NCBI RefSeq assembly: GCF_016745255.1
Contig: NZ_JADOEQ010000001.1
Location: 1-64,000 of the forward strand
Direction of reading: 5' to 3'
DNA: 64,000 nucleotides
DNA from: Enterococcus sp. BWR-S5
GTDB lineage: Bacteria > Bacillota > Bacilli > Lactobacillales > Enterococcaceae
Position 1 is the stretch's first letter. Each line of letters begins with the position of its first letter. This document shows positions 39,494 through 48,525 of this stretch, piece after piece. The notes beneath the pieces are model-generated. The model saw only the letters and a program-made list of their open reading frames with translations. It did no database searches and was not told the DNA's origin. Made by a program: the position numbers and the translations under genes.

Positions 39494-39616
39494 CGAATAA
39501 ACGGTGTTCCAACAGCAGTTCTCTCGAAAATAAGCCGAAGAATCTCAAAAACATGGAAAGCTATTTTCAGATTCTCCAGCTTATTTCTCGGAGCTAGACG
39601 CTTTTGTCACAACCTC
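39494..39616 (-). repeat. dispersed intergenic repeat, copy B
   Basis: The reverse complement starts gaggttgtgacaaaagcg and ends gctgttggaacaccgttta, aligning along its length with copy A at 1975-2098 and at its ends with 10397-10504. It contains the same complementary gagaaataagc/gcttatttt segments. It lies between the LRR-like gene's hairpin and the convergent mnmM gene. Confidence 0.8.
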
Positions 39617-39631
39617 TTTTTTGCTATATAG

Positions 39632-40195
39632 CTATTTCTTCTCAATACAATATAAAATCGGTGGTTGATTCGCCTGATTCACAAATTGATAGCTGAGCAC
39701 ATTGAATTGTCTCTGGGGAAGTGCTTTACAGAAATTCTTGACCATAGTCAACTCCTGCTCACCGCCTTCATGTCCATAATAAACAACCAGAATAATTCGT
39801 CCCTTGACAACCAGACGCTCAAGTATCGCTTCAATGGCCGTTCGTGTTGTATCAGGCATGGTAATAATCTCTTTGTCACTTTTTGGCAAATAGCCAAGGT
39901 TGAACACGGCCGCCTTGATTGGTGTCTCAGGAGAGATTATTTCAGCAATTGTTTCGTGCCCTTGATGGAAAAGGAGCGCTTGTTCAGATAGCTGATTCTC
40001 CTGTAGTCGTTTTTCAGTGTTTTGGATAGCAGCTGCTTGAACATCAAAGGCATATACTTTGCCAAGTTTTCCAACAAGCTCTGCTAAAAAGGCAGTATCA
40101 TTACCATTACCCATAGTTGCATCGATGACTTGGTCAGCTGGCTGAACGATTTCACGTAATAATGTGTGGCTGAAATGAAGGGCTGTTTGGAGCAT
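39632..40195 (-). CDS. mnmM: tRNA 5-aminomethyl-2-thiouridine methyltransferase MnmM (YtqB)
   Basis: 187 residues, a small SAM-dependent methyltransferase with the glycine motif VIDATMGNGNDTAFLAEL and the NLGYLPKSDK segment typical of YtqB. In Gram-positive bacteria lacking the MnmC methylase domain this enzyme makes the final methylation to mnm5s2U34 in tRNA. Its start overlaps the stop of the upstream radical-SAM gene by one base (TGATG), so translation is coupled. Confidence 0.9.
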   Translation of the reverse strand: MLQTALHFSHTLLREIVQPADQVIDATMGNGNDTAFLAELVGKLGKVYAFDVQAAAIQNTEKRLQENQLSEQALLFHQGHETIAEIISPETPIKAAVFNLGYLPKSDKEIITMPDTTRTAIEAILERLVVKGRIILVVYYGHEGGEQELTMVKNFCKALPQRQFNVLSYQFVNQANQPPILYCIEKK

Positions 40196-41163
40196 CAGAC
40201 AAGCACCTTCTTAGCTAATCGAATATTATGTTTTCCTTGGTAGCTGTCACGTCTTTTTAGTTCATTATCGATGGCGTTTAGAACCTCCCATTTTTTGAGG
40301 CTCCACATTGGACCGATTAATGCGTCGTAGGGTGAATCACCTGTAAGGCGATGAATAATAATCTCCGGTGGAATCATTTCTAACTGGTCGCAAATGACGG
40401 TTACATAGTCCTCACGAGTCATCAGCTGCAGCCGACCTTCGTTATAGTCCCGCATCATTTTTGTGTTGGTCATAAGATGGAGCAGATGCAGCTTGATTCC
40501 TTGGATATCAGAATCAAGAATGGTTCTTCGGACATTTTCCCGCATCATCTCCATGCTTTCTCCCGGCAAACCGTTAATTAAATGAGTACATACACGGATA
40601 TTGTGCTTCCGCAATTTCTCAACACCGTCAAGGTATGTTTGGTAATCATGGGCACGATTAATCGTAGTGCTAGTGTCCTCATAGGTTGTTTGAAGTCCTA
40701 GCTCGACCCATAAATAATAACGCTCATTCAATTCAGCAAGATAATCGACGACGTCATCCGGCAGGCAATCCGGTCTTGTTCCGATGGCCAACCCAACAAC
40801 ACCTTTCTCGTTAACCACTTGCTCAAAACGATGACGAATCACTTCAACAGGCGCATGCGTGTTTGTAAAATTTTGGAAGTAGACAATGTATTGTTCTACA
40901 TTTGGCCATTTACCGTGCATCATTTGTATTTCTTTCTGAAATTGAACCGGTAGTGGATCGTGAGGGGCAACAATCATATCACCGGATCCGGAAACGCTGC
41001 AGAAGGTACAACCGCCTTTTGCTACAGTGCCGTCTCGATTGGGACAGTCAAAGCCGCCGTCCACAGGCACCTTAAAGATTTTTCCGCCAAATTGCTGGCG
41101 AAGTGCATAGTTCCATGTATGATAACGTTTGTTTGGATCATCTGTAAAATTAAATGGTTTCAT
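40195..41163 (-). CDS. ytqA: TIGR01212-family radical SAM protein YtqA (proposed MnmL)
   Basis: 322 residues with a radical-SAM cluster motif of the spaced type (C-P-N-R-D-G then GGCTFCS) like Elp3-related enzymes. Neighbouring mnmM supports a role in the same tRNA wobble-uridine pathway; YtqA has been proposed (as MnmL) to act before MnmM. The start overlaps the PAP2 gene's stop in TGATG, giving a three-gene coupled chain. Confidence 0.87.
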   Translation of the reverse strand: MKPFNFTDDPNKRYHTWNYALRQQFGGKIFKVPVDGGFDCPNRDGTVAKGGCTFCSVSGSGDMIVAPHDPLPVQFQKEIQMMHGKWPNVEQYIVYFQNFTNTHAPVEVIRHRFEQVVNEKGVVGLAIGTRPDCLPDDVVDYLAELNERYYLWVELGLQTTYEDTSTTINRAHDYQTYLDGVEKLRKHNIRVCTHLINGLPGESMEMMRENVRRTILDSDIQGIKLHLLHLMTNTKMMRDYNEGRLQLMTREDYVTVICDQLEMIPPEIIIHRLTGDSPYDALIGPMWSLKKWEVLNAIDNELKRRDSYQGKHNIRLAKKVLV

Positions 41164-41828
41164 CAGGATTCTTCTTTCTTCGAATGTTTATGTTTTGAAT
41201 ACCAGCTGAGCTGTGTTTTTTGATACAGCGGATAAGTCAACAGCAGCCAAGATAAGCCGAAGCAAAAGCCGCCGACAATATCACTTGGGAAATGGACACC
41301 TAGATAGATTCTGCTGATACCGATAAATAGGATACCGATACCTAACAATAGCTGCAGCACGCGACAAAGTGTTTTCTTTTTAATAAACAAAGGCAACAGC
41401 ATAATGATTGTACCATAAAGCAGCATACTACCTGTAGAGTGGCCGCTTGGAAAGCTGTAGCTATGCTCGACTACCAGATGCTCCAATGTTGGTCTTTCTC
41501 TCATGAAGAAGAGCTTGATAAGTGAATTTAGAATGCCGGCAGTAAAGCCCGTGTTTAGCAGTAGCCAAAATGCTTCTATATAATATTTTTTCACTGCCAT
41601 CACTCCTGCAAGGATAACAGCAAGGGCAGCTACGGTCATTGGATTTGCCAGCTTGGTATACCAGATGAAAAATTGGTTCAGCTCAGGATAGGGAGTACGT
41701 ATGAATGCAGTAATACTTTGATCAAAGCTGTTTAAAAGTGCAGGTGAAAATTTGACAATTGCGCCTATAAAAATAAATAGCAACAGAAAAAAAGCGCCTG
41801 CGAATTGATAATAGTTTTTGTGTTTCAT
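41163..41828 (-). CDS. PAP2-family membrane phosphatase
   Basis: 221 residues with six membrane helices and the three PAP2 motifs: KLFFMRERP, SFPSGH and SRIYLGVHFPSD. It would dephosphorylate a lipid such as undecaprenyl pyrophosphate or phosphatidylglycerol phosphate on the outer face. AAAGGA precedes the ATG. Its link to the two tRNA-modification genes downstream looks positional rather than functional. Confidence 0.9.
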   Translation of the reverse strand: MKHKNYYQFAGAFFLLLFIFIGAIVKFSPALLNSFDQSITAFIRTPYPELNQFFIWYTKLANPMTVAALAVILAGVMAVKKYYIEAFWLLLNTGFTAGILNSLIKLFFMRERPTLEHLVVEHSYSFPSGHSTGSMLLYGTIIMLLPLFIKKKTLCRVLQLLLGIGILFIGISRIYLGVHFPSDIVGGFCFGLSWLLLTYPLYQKTQLSWYSKHKHSKKEES

Positions 41829-41984
41829 CAGTCGAATCCTTTCAAAAAAAATTAAGTCTGTATTGCGTATCTTATTTAGTATACCTCACGATGCATTTTA
41901 GAAAAACTAACGAATCGTGCGTTTAATGAAATGTTAATGAAGGAATTAGTAAGTAGAGAAGAGGGAGAAAAAATGATGTAGAAA

Positions 41985-42035
41985 ATTTAAAACAAAAAGG
42001 CTGAGATATGCTAATCCCACCCTTTTGTTTTCTTA
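41985..42035 (-). terminator. terminator of the DUF4097 gene
   Basis: On the minus strand aaaacaaaagg pairs with cctttttgtttt (one bulge) and is followed by aaatttt. Confidence 0.6.
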
Positions 42036-42051
42036 TAGTATCTATTCGTTG

Positions 42052-43095
42052 TTAATCTTCGTCGATGTATTCTTCAGCTTCGGCATAATAATCTCCGTAA
42101 ACGTTGATATTCCCTGTTTTTGTTTTTAAATTAAACTCTTTTTTTCCATTTCCGATAGTATAAGAGCCTTTATCTTCTCCAAAAAGGTCTCTATCTCCAA
42201 GGCCGGTGTCTGCATTGATTTTCAGATTTTTAACCTCTCCATAAAGAGAAATGTCGATATCACCATGCTCCATTGTTGCTTTCAGCTTGTCGGGATATTC
42301 CTCTCCATACATATAGATTGATCCGTTGTTTCCGGAAATTTCAGCTTCGCCACGTAGGTTATTGATTGAAATATCACCATTTTTTGAAGCAATTGTCGAT
42401 GTTGCTGCTTTGACATTCGACAGGTAGATATCTCCTGTCGATGAAGAAAGGTCTAGGGAGCTGCCGACAAAATTGTTTAAGTCAATCTGTCCGTGCTCTG
42501 TTTTCAAAGATAGGTCATCAACAGTCGAATCGCCCCAGAAGTTGATACTGCTGCTGCTTCCGGTAACAGACATTTTATCTGAAGAAATGGAGCTGAAAGA
42601 AATGTCTGAATGCTTGATATCAACCTTGATTTCCTCATTAGAGAAATTAGATAGGTCGATGTATCCGGATGCGTCATCACTAACTGTAAGAACATCAATA
42701 TCGTCCGGAACCATCAGTGTAATTTGAGAATTTTCCAGATGGAAACCAAAACGGAATTGATCAAAAGTCCCGTTCTTCTGTTTTCCGTTGACTGAAACAG
42801 TCAATGTATCGCTTGATTCAGAAACATCCAGAGAGCCCTTCAATGGTTCAGTGACACTGCTGCGGGCTTCCATGGAAATTGTATTACCGGAAGTTCCTTG
42901 GATAACATAGTCCGTATTTCCTGATAACTTTAAATCAAGCTTCTTGATTTTTTCTTTGTTTTTAATTGTGTAGTTTTCTTCCATGCTTTCTACCATAGAG
43001 GACTCAGCCCGCTGATAGAAGACCGCACTGCCGACTCCGCCGACAGCCATTGTTACTATACCAATAAGCGAAAAGATAATTGTTGTCTTTTTCAT
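42052..43095 (-). CDS. DUF4097-family beta-strand repeat protein
   Basis: 347 residues: one N-terminal membrane helix (about 3-25), then an extracytoplasmic beta-helix-like domain of repeated short strands (DLSNFSNEEIKVDIKHSDI, DISINNLRGEAEISGNNGS) typical of DUF4097/LiaG-like proteins. GGAGGGAGAG fixes ATG 43095. It begins one base after the HAAS gene, the usual pairing in envelope-stress or antimicrobial-response modules. The PadR repressor often found with the pair is not present here. Confidence 0.82.
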   Translation of the reverse strand: MKKTTIIFSLIGIVTMAVGGVGSAVFYQRAESSMVESMEENYTIKNKEKIKKLDLKLSGNTDYVIQGTSGNTISMEARSSVTEPLKGSLDVSESSDTLTVSVNGKQKNGTFDQFRFGFHLENSQITLMVPDDIDVLTVSDDASGYIDLSNFSNEEIKVDIKHSDISFSSISSDKMSVTGSSSSINFWGDSTVDDLSLKTEHGQIDLNNFVGSSLDLSSSTGDIYLSNVKAATSTIASKNGDISINNLRGEAEISGNNGSIYMYGEEYPDKLKATMEHGDIDISLYGEVKNLKINADTGLGDRDLFGEDKGSYTIGNGKKEFNLKTKTGNINVYGDYYAEAEEYIDED

Positions 43096-43096
43096 T

Positions 43097-43759
43097 TTAA
43101 ACTCTCCCTCCAAACACGGCACCATGCCAAGCAATGTACCGTTTTACTGATGAAAAGAATAGTCTTGTCAGCGGCAATAAGATCATTGTACCGATAATCC
43201 CTGCTCCGCATAGGAAAATGCTGAAGAAGAGCTGGAACAGTCCGGCATCATTGAATCCGACAATCACTGAGTAGGCTCCTAGAATTGGTGACAGGAGGAA
43301 AATCAGCGCTGCAAGCCATAGGGAGAAAACGACGGCTGCAAAGGCGAAAAACATCCAAAACATAAATAGAAAATCGAACGCTAATAAAGCGCAAATCTTT
43401 AATGCTCGGAAGCCGGGTTTTTGCGGCCTATTTTTATAGTAAGGGTCTTCATCGTAGTAGTCATATGGATGCTCATTTTCATATTGCTCATACTCTTCAT
43501 AGGATTGTGAGGAAGAGATTTCCTGCCAACCGTCTCTGGTCAAGCGTTTTTCCGGAACATCAATATCAAACTCTTGAAGAATCTCTTCGGCAATCGAGCG
43601 AGGTTTGCCCAAGCTTTTAGCCACCTGTTCTTCAGACTCTCCGGCAGCTGTTCGATCATTAAATATTTCTTCATATTTGTCTAAAATGGCAGCTTGTTGT
43701 TGATAGGAAAGAGGCTTTAAATATATTTTAAGTTCAATCAAAAAGTGCTCTTTATTCAT
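43097..43759 (-). CDS. HAAS/DUF1700-family membrane protein
   Basis: 220 residues. An N-terminal HAAS domain (about 1-70: LIELKIYLKPLSYQQQAAIL, EEQVAKSLGKPRSIAEEIL), an acidic Tyr-rich linker (YEEYEQYENEHPYDYYDEDP) and four C-terminal membrane helices. HAAS proteins pass regulation to partner membrane proteins; the partner here is the DUF4097 gene that follows immediately. gaggg precedes the ATG. Confidence 0.85.
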   Translation of the reverse strand: MNKEHFLIELKIYLKPLSYQQQAAILDKYEEIFNDRTAAGESEEQVAKSLGKPRSIAEEILQEFDIDVPEKRLTRDGWQEISSSQSYEEYEQYENEHPYDYYDEDPYYKNRPQKPGFRALKICALLAFDFLFMFWMFFAFAAVVFSLWLAALIFLLSPILGAYSVIVGFNDAGLFQLFFSIFLCGAGIIGTMILLPLTRLFFSSVKRYIAWHGAVFGGRV

Positions 43760-44081
43760 TTTTTTTCCCTCATTTCTGTTCTTCCTTTTGTCTTTCTCTC
43801 ATGTACACTATAAATATTTATTGAGGGAATAACAAGGGGTTTTTAGTAAAATCAGTCTAAGGTAAAGAGGCGAATCGGTCTAAAGTCTGAGAAGAAAAAT
43901 TTGACTGGAAATCCCCAAAATATGAAACGACAAATAGCGGATATTTTCTTTTTTAATGTAAAAAATATAAAAAATAAATAATTAGTGTTATGTTGTGATA
44001 TAACTTTAATTTTATATTGAAAAGAGGTATACTTATTATTGAGCAATTTTACGCTTTTATTAACATACGGAGGACTTAATA
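43760..44081. other. gap between divergent HAAS and autolysin genes
   Basis: 322 AT-rich bases without a gene I can support. A TATACT at 44028-44033 may be the -10 for the autolysin, without a good -35. Confidence 0.4.
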
Positions 44082-46121
44082 ATGGAAAAGCGATCACGTA
44101 AAGAAAGAAGGAAAGCAGAACAATATCAGAAGGCTTCTATGCATTTGAAGAAGGGAACCACTGTATTTAGTTCAGCTTTAGCTGTTTCATCTATCGCCGG
44201 TACAACTGTACTGGGACCGCTCCTTGTTGAGGCAACCGAAGACGGTGCAGTCAGCGCTGAAATCACTCCATCTGTGGGTACATACATGGAACAACAGCAG
44301 GATGGAACGGTCAATACGCAAGAAAACTACAACGAGAATACAACGACAACAGAAGAATCAAGTCAGACTGAAGAAACAACAGATTCATCTGAAACAGAAT
44401 GGAGTACGGAAGAAAGTACTCAGGAAGATTCGGGCACTATCTCTTCTGAGGATGTATCAGAAGAAACAGAAACTTCAGATAGTTCAATAGTAGATGAGAT
44501 TGTTGGAATCGAGTCATTTGCTGCATCAGCAAGAAGCGGCGTCAGCACAGCTTCATTTATCGCCAGTATCGCCGGACAAGCACAAACCGTGGCAGCAGCA
44601 AATGATTTATATGCTTCTGTTATGATTGCTCAGGCAATTCTTGAGAGCGGCTCAGGTGCGAGTACGCTATCTCAGGCACCTAATTACAATTTATTCGGTA
44701 TTAAGGGCTCTTATAATGGACAAAGTGTTTATATGAACACTTGGGAAGTAATTAATGGAGAGAACGTTATTGTTAATGCAGCATTTAGAAAGTATCCATC
44801 CTATACAGAATCTTTCTATGATAACGCGTATGTTTTGAGAAATACCTCTTTCCAATCAGGTGTTTATTTCTACTCCGGAACATGGAAAAGCAATACAAAT
44901 TCCTATACGGATGCAACAGCATGGCTGACAGGCCGATATGCAACCGATCCTAATTATGGAACAAAGCTGAACTCTTTGATTGCTGCAAATAATCTGACGC
45001 AGTATGACACACCATCATCTGGTGGCGGTACTGGCGGAAACACCGGTGGAAATGAAGGCGGGAATACCGGCGGTTCAACAGGAAGTAGTACGAATGACAC
45101 GATTCATACAGTCGCTTCCGGTGACAGCTTGTGGGCTTTGGCAAGCAGATACGGAACAACAATAGCGAATATCAAGAGCTGGAATAATCTTTCCAGTGAT
45201 ACCATCTATATTGGTCAAAAGCTGATTGTGAAGAAGGGCAGCGGCTCATCCGGTGGAAATACCGGAGGCAACACAGGTGGTTCGTCCTCTGGTGGTAGCT
45301 CCGGTGGTTCAACAGGGACAACAGATACGTACTACACTGTAAAATCTGGGGATAGTCTGTGGGCAATCTCAAGTGCAAATGGTGTGAGTATTGCAAACTT
45401 GCGCAGCTGGAACAATATCAGTGGAGATATCATCTATCCAGGGCAACGTCTGATTGTGAAAAAAGGCAGCGGTTCATCTGGTGGAAGTACGGGAGGCAGC
45501 ACGGGTGGTTCATCTTCAGGAGGTAGCTCTGGCGGTTCGACAGGGACAACAGATACGTACTACACTGTAAAATCCGGGGATAGCCTTTGGGCAATCTCAA
45601 GTGCAAATGGTGTGAGTATTGCAAACCTACGCAGCTGGAACAATATCAGTGGAGATATCATTCATCCGGGACAACGTCTGATTGTGAAGAAGGGCAGCGG
45701 CTCATCTGGTGGAAGTACGGGAGGCAGCACGGGTGGTTCATCTTCAGGAGGCAGCAGCTCCGGCGGTTCAACCAGTACAACGGATTCCTACTATACAGTA
45801 AAATCCGGGGATAGCTTATGGGCAATCTCAAGCGCAAACGGCGTGAGTATCGCGAATCTGCGCAGCTGGAACAATATCAGTGGAGATATCATTCATCCGG
45901 GACAGCGTCTGATTGTGAAAAAGGGCAGCGGTTCTTCAAACAGCAGCGGCGGCAGCTCAAGTACTGGCAGCAGCACTAGTGGAAAAACTCATACTGTAAA
46001 GAGTGGAGATACCTTGTGGGGGCTGGCGATTCAGTACTCTACATCTATCAATCAACTGAAGCAGTTAAATAATTTATCTGGTGATGTTATCTTTATTGGA
46101 CAGCAGCTGAAGGTTGCTTAA
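44082..46121 (+). CDS. AtlA-like N-acetylglucosaminidase autolysin with five LysM repeats
   Basis: 679 residues. Order: basic N-terminus, signal segment (about 24-52), acidic Ser/Thr-rich linker (53-145), GH73 glucosaminidase domain (about 155-310, with IAQAILESGSGAS carrying the catalytic Glu and NYNLFGIKGSYNG), then Gly/Ser linkers and five LysM domains starting near residues 341, 416, 492, 569 and 635. LysM 2, 3 and 4 are nearly identical in DNA as well. It cuts peptidoglycan glycan strands during cell separation; LysM modules bind the wall. GGAGGA precedes the ATG. Confidence 0.93.
   Translation: MEKRSRKERRKAEQYQKASMHLKKGTTVFSSALAVSSIAGTTVLGPLLVEATEDGAVSAEITPSVGTYMEQQQDGTVNTQENYNENTTTTEESSQTEETTDSSETEWSTEESTQEDSGTISSEDVSEETETSDSSIVDEIVGIESFAASARSGVSTASFIASIAGQAQTVAAANDLYASVMIAQAILESGSGASTLSQAPNYNLFGIKGSYNGQSVYMNTWEVINGENVIVNAAFRKYPSYTESFYDNAYVLRNTSFQSGVYFYSGTWKSNTNSYTDATAWLTGRYATDPNYGTKLNSLIAANNLTQYDTPSSGGGTGGNTGGNEGGNTGGSTGSSTNDTIHTVASGDSLWALASRYGTTIANIKSWNNLSSDTIYIGQKLIVKKGSGSSGGNTGGNTGGSSSGGSSGGSTGTTDTYYTVKSGDSLWAISSANGVSIANLRSWNNISGDIIYPGQRLIVKKGSGSSGGSTGGSTGGSSSGGSSGGSTGTTDTYYTVKSGDSLWAISSANGVSIANLRSWNNISGDIIHPGQRLIVKKGSGSSGGSTGGSTGGSSSGGSSSGGSTSTTDSYYTVKSGDSLWAISSANGVSIANLRSWNNISGDIIHPGQRLIVKKGSGSSNSSGGSSSTGSSTSGKTHTVKSGDTLWGLAIQYSTSINQLKQLNNLSGDVIFIGQQLKVA
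45324..45955 (+). repeat. in-frame tandem repeats encoding LysM 2-4 and linkers
   Basis: Units begin at 45324, 45552 and 45783, with periods of 228 and 231 bp (76 and 77 codons). They agree at nearly every base, whereas LysM 1 and 5 are more diverged. This pattern suggests recent expansion by unequal recombination. Confidence 0.85.
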
Positions 46122-46135
46122 ATTATTTTGAATCC

Positions 46136-46187
46136 AAAAGGAGCCAACCACGCTAAGTGATACGCTTAGCGGTGTCGGCTCCTTTTT
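46136..46187. terminator. terminator between convergent autolysin and lysR genes
   Basis: aaaaggagcc pairs with ggctcctttt, with inner cgctaag/cttagcg. T-runs can be read in both directions. The minus-strand stop codon overlaps its edge. Confidence 0.85.
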
Positions 46188-47091
46188 AATTGAATGATTC
46201 TGTATATGGTGTCAGGCTTTTTTCCAGACAGTAATCATAGAATTTCTGAACAGCGGGTGTCTTTTTCTTATTCTTCTTTGTTGCAAGATAAATGAAGCGG
46301 GCGGGAATGTCATCAGCAATCAACAGCTTTTTTACAGGATAAGCAGAAATTGAAGGAATATCGGGCATAATGGAGATACCGTAATCACAGCCGACAAAGC
46401 CCAGCATACTATGGTCTTCCTCAACCTCACAGGTAATGGTTGGCTGAATATCTCTAGTATGAAGAATTTCATCAATATATGGACGAAGCCCACTTTGTTT
46501 GTTGTAATAAACAAAGGAGTATTCCGCAAGCTCATTCAGCGTGACGGCTTTCTTCTGGCTAAGAGCATGTGTATTTGGAACGACGATAACGATTTTCTGT
46601 TCTGTTAGGATATCAAAATGAATGTCGGTATCTTCATCGATTTTTGAGCAGATGGCTATGTCGATTTCGTCATTCTTCAGCTGCTGAAGGATATCGCTGG
46701 AATTTCCTTGAGAGAAGCTGAATCTGATTTTTTCGTTGTTCTTTATTGCTAGAAAGTCCTTTGCCAGCTTAGGCGTTAACGCAGAACCCATGGTATAGAT
46801 AAAGCCTAGCTGAATCTGACCATTTTCGGGACTGGCAATTTCCTGAAGCATCTGCTTGCCGGAATATAGCTGATAAAGACCGGAAGAAACGTAATCATAG
46901 AAAATTTTTCCGTATCTGGTTAAATAGATATTCCGCCCTTTTTTTTCAAATAGCTCTACACCCAGTTCTTTTTCCAAGACAGAAATGGCATGACTTAGAT
47001 TGGGCTGTGAGGTGTTCAGCTGTTCTGCAGTAAGTCTCATGTGCTCGTTTTCTGCCAATTTGACAAAATATTCCAGGTGTCGAAAATTCAT
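46186..47091 (-). CDS. LysR-family transcriptional regulator
   Basis: 301 residues. The N-terminal winged HTH begins MNFRHLEYFVKLAENEHM and includes TAEQLNTSQPNLSHAISVLE; the rest is a periplasmic-binding-protein-like effector domain. AAGGAG lies nine bases before the ATG. It is divergent from an MFS gene, and an inverted repeat just upstream of its start (47111-47131) recurs in front of the flavoprotein gene, so it probably controls both. The effector is likely a shikimate-pathway acid, by context. Confidence 0.92.
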   Translation of the reverse strand: MNFRHLEYFVKLAENEHMRLTAEQLNTSQPNLSHAISVLEKELGVELFEKKGRNIYLTRYGKIFYDYVSSGLYQLYSGKQMLQEIASPENGQIQLGFIYTMGSALTPKLAKDFLAIKNNEKIRFSFSQGNSSDILQQLKNDEIDIAICSKIDEDTDIHFDILTEQKIVIVVPNTHALSQKKAVTLNELAEYSFVYYNKQSGLRPYIDEILHTRDIQPTITCEVEEDHSMLGFVGCDYGISIMPDIPSISAYPVKKLLIADDIPARFIYLATKKNKKKTPAVQKFYDYCLEKSLTPYTESFN

Positions 47092-47110
47092 ATTTATCTT
47101 CTCCTTTGAA

Positions 47111-47131
47111 ATGATAAATGAATTTTATCAT
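47111..47131. promoter_or_regulatory. inverted repeat, candidate LysR operator 1
   Basis: ATGATAAA-TGAAT-TTTATCAT: 8 bp perfect arms with a 5-base spacer. The core TGATAAA-N5-TTTATCA recurs at 48526-48548 and contains a LysR T-N11-A pattern. It lies between lysR and the first MFS gene. Confidence 0.7.
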
Positions 47132-47149
47132 ATAAAGATAAAAAAAGCA

Positions 47150-47179
47150 TTGGTATTTCTATGTCCATTGAGGTATCCT
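47150..47179 (+). promoter_or_regulatory. possible promoter of the first MFS gene
   Basis: TTGGTA (47150-47155) and TATCCT (47174-47179) are 18 bp apart, just downstream of operator 1. Confidence 0.4.
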
Positions 47180-47215
47180 AATGTAAAGTTACAGCGTTTG
47201 AAAGTAGGTTTTAAA

Positions 47216-48460
47216 GTGAAAAACATCACAATGTTGAAGGAAGCCGGCAGAAAAAATCGTTATTTCCCATTAATCTGCAGCTTATATTTTAATTATATTT
47301 TTCAGGGAATGGCCGCAATCATCTTATCTCAAAATATGGATGCCTTGAAGCTGCAATGGCAGGCCTCGACCACTCAAGTGACGCTAGTCATGAGTGCCAT
47401 TGGTTTGGGGCGGATTGTCAGTCTTTATTTCTCCGGTTATTTTTCTGATAAATATGGTAGGAAGAAAACGGTATTGATCGCTATCGTCTCCTACTTTATC
47501 TTTTTTGCAGGGATTCTTCTAAGTCCTAATTACCAGATAGCAGTTGTTCTGGCGATGTTTGGCGGATTTAGTAATGCGTTTTTGGATACCAGCACCTATC
47601 CGACGTTGGTAGAGGCCTATCCAAGTGAAAAGGACAACAGTTCACTGAGTGTATTGAATAAAGCATTCATTTCTTTAGGGCAGTTCATTCTTCCTTTTCT
47701 GACAAGAATAATTATTACTGAAAACCTTTATTTTGGTTGGCCGTTTATTTTGTGTATTGTCTGTCTGTTTGCGAATTTATTGGTCCTTAGAAAACAGCCA
47801 TTTCCACCTTTAACAACAGTGAAGGACGAGGCAACAGAGGCACAGGTAAAAGGGCCGGAGGGTGTGAAATTCAAGATTGACGGTATTGCGCTATTGGTAT
47901 TTTCATTTGTATCTGTATCAATGTTCAATATTTTTATTCTATGGATTCCGAAATTCGGAGAACAAATGAATATTGTCAATCAGCAGGACAGCTTGATTTT
48001 CGTGAGTGTCTTTAGTGTAGGTTCTTTTGTTTCGGTTTTCCTAACTTCAATGATCGTAAAAAAAGGTGCCAGTGTCACTCATTTGATGGTTGTTTGTACA
48101 GGAATTACGGCGCTATCCTTGATTTATATGATTTTACAGCCATCCTTTATCGGGCTGGTTATTGCTTCGCTTTGTGTTGGTATCTTTGCTGCGGGTGGTA
48201 TTTGGCAGCTGGGATTAGCGTTGATTTTAGAATTTTTTCCTCAAAGAAAAGGCCGTATCACCAGTCTGTATTCGTTGGCAACATCAGTATCTGTCATGAT
48301 AACCCCTTATATTACAGGGATAATGGCAGAGTCAGATATACGAACAGTATTTTGGTATAATGCCAGTTTGACATTGATTGGTTTGATGGCGACAATTGTG
48401 ATAGCTGTTCGCTATAAAAGCATTGTAAAAGGAACGCATGCCTTACAACTGGATGATTAG
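47216..48460 (+). CDS. MFS transporter, first paralog of the shikimate-type module
   Basis: About 414 residues with 12 membrane helices. It carries the MFS loop FSDKYGRKKT and resembles the second MFS protein at 51751 throughout (NYIFQGMAAIILSQNMDAL versus NYIVHGMGVIIISQNQNAL). It probably imports an aromatic-precursor acid. The start is uncertain: GTG 47216 has AGTAGG eight bases upstream, while ATG 47231 has no ribosome-binding site; both are shown as alternatives. It is divergent from lysR and ends at a terminator. Confidence 0.85.
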   Translation: MKNITMLKEAGRKNRYFPLICSLYFNYIFQGMAAIILSQNMDALKLQWQASTTQVTLVMSAIGLGRIVSLYFSGYFSDKYGRKKTVLIAIVSYFIFFAGILLSPNYQIAVVLAMFGGFSNAFLDTSTYPTLVEAYPSEKDNSSLSVLNKAFISLGQFILPFLTRIIITENLYFGWPFILCIVCLFANLLVLRKQPFPPLTTVKDEATEAQVKGPEGVKFKIDGIALLVFSFVSVSMFNIFILWIPKFGEQMNIVNQQDSLIFVSVFSVGSFVSVFLTSMIVKKGASVTHLMVVCTGITALSLIYMILQPSFIGLVIASLCVGIFAAGGIWQLGLALILEFFPQRKGRITSLYSLATSVSVMITPYITGIMAESDIRTVFWYNASLTLIGLMATIVIAVRYKSIVKGTHALQLDD

Positions 48461-48490
48461 TTGGGAGAGCGAGTAATAATAAAATAGTTG

Positions 48491-48520
48491 AACACAGGAA
48501 ATTATTTCCTGTGTTTTTTT
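48491..48520 (+). terminator. terminator after the first MFS gene
   Basis: Perfect stem aacacaggaa/ttcctgtgtt followed by ttttt. Confidence 0.9.
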
Positions 48521-48525
48521 GTCTA

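Noticed and set aside
43852-44097. 81-codon minus-strand frame upstream of the autolysin
   Set aside because: It overlaps the autolysin start region, is AT-rich and Phe/Lys-rich, and lacks a ribosome-binding site.
45240-45960. Regular repeats that might suggest a CRISPR array
   Set aside because: The period is 228-231 bp and in frame with LysM domains; there are no short repeats with unique spacers.
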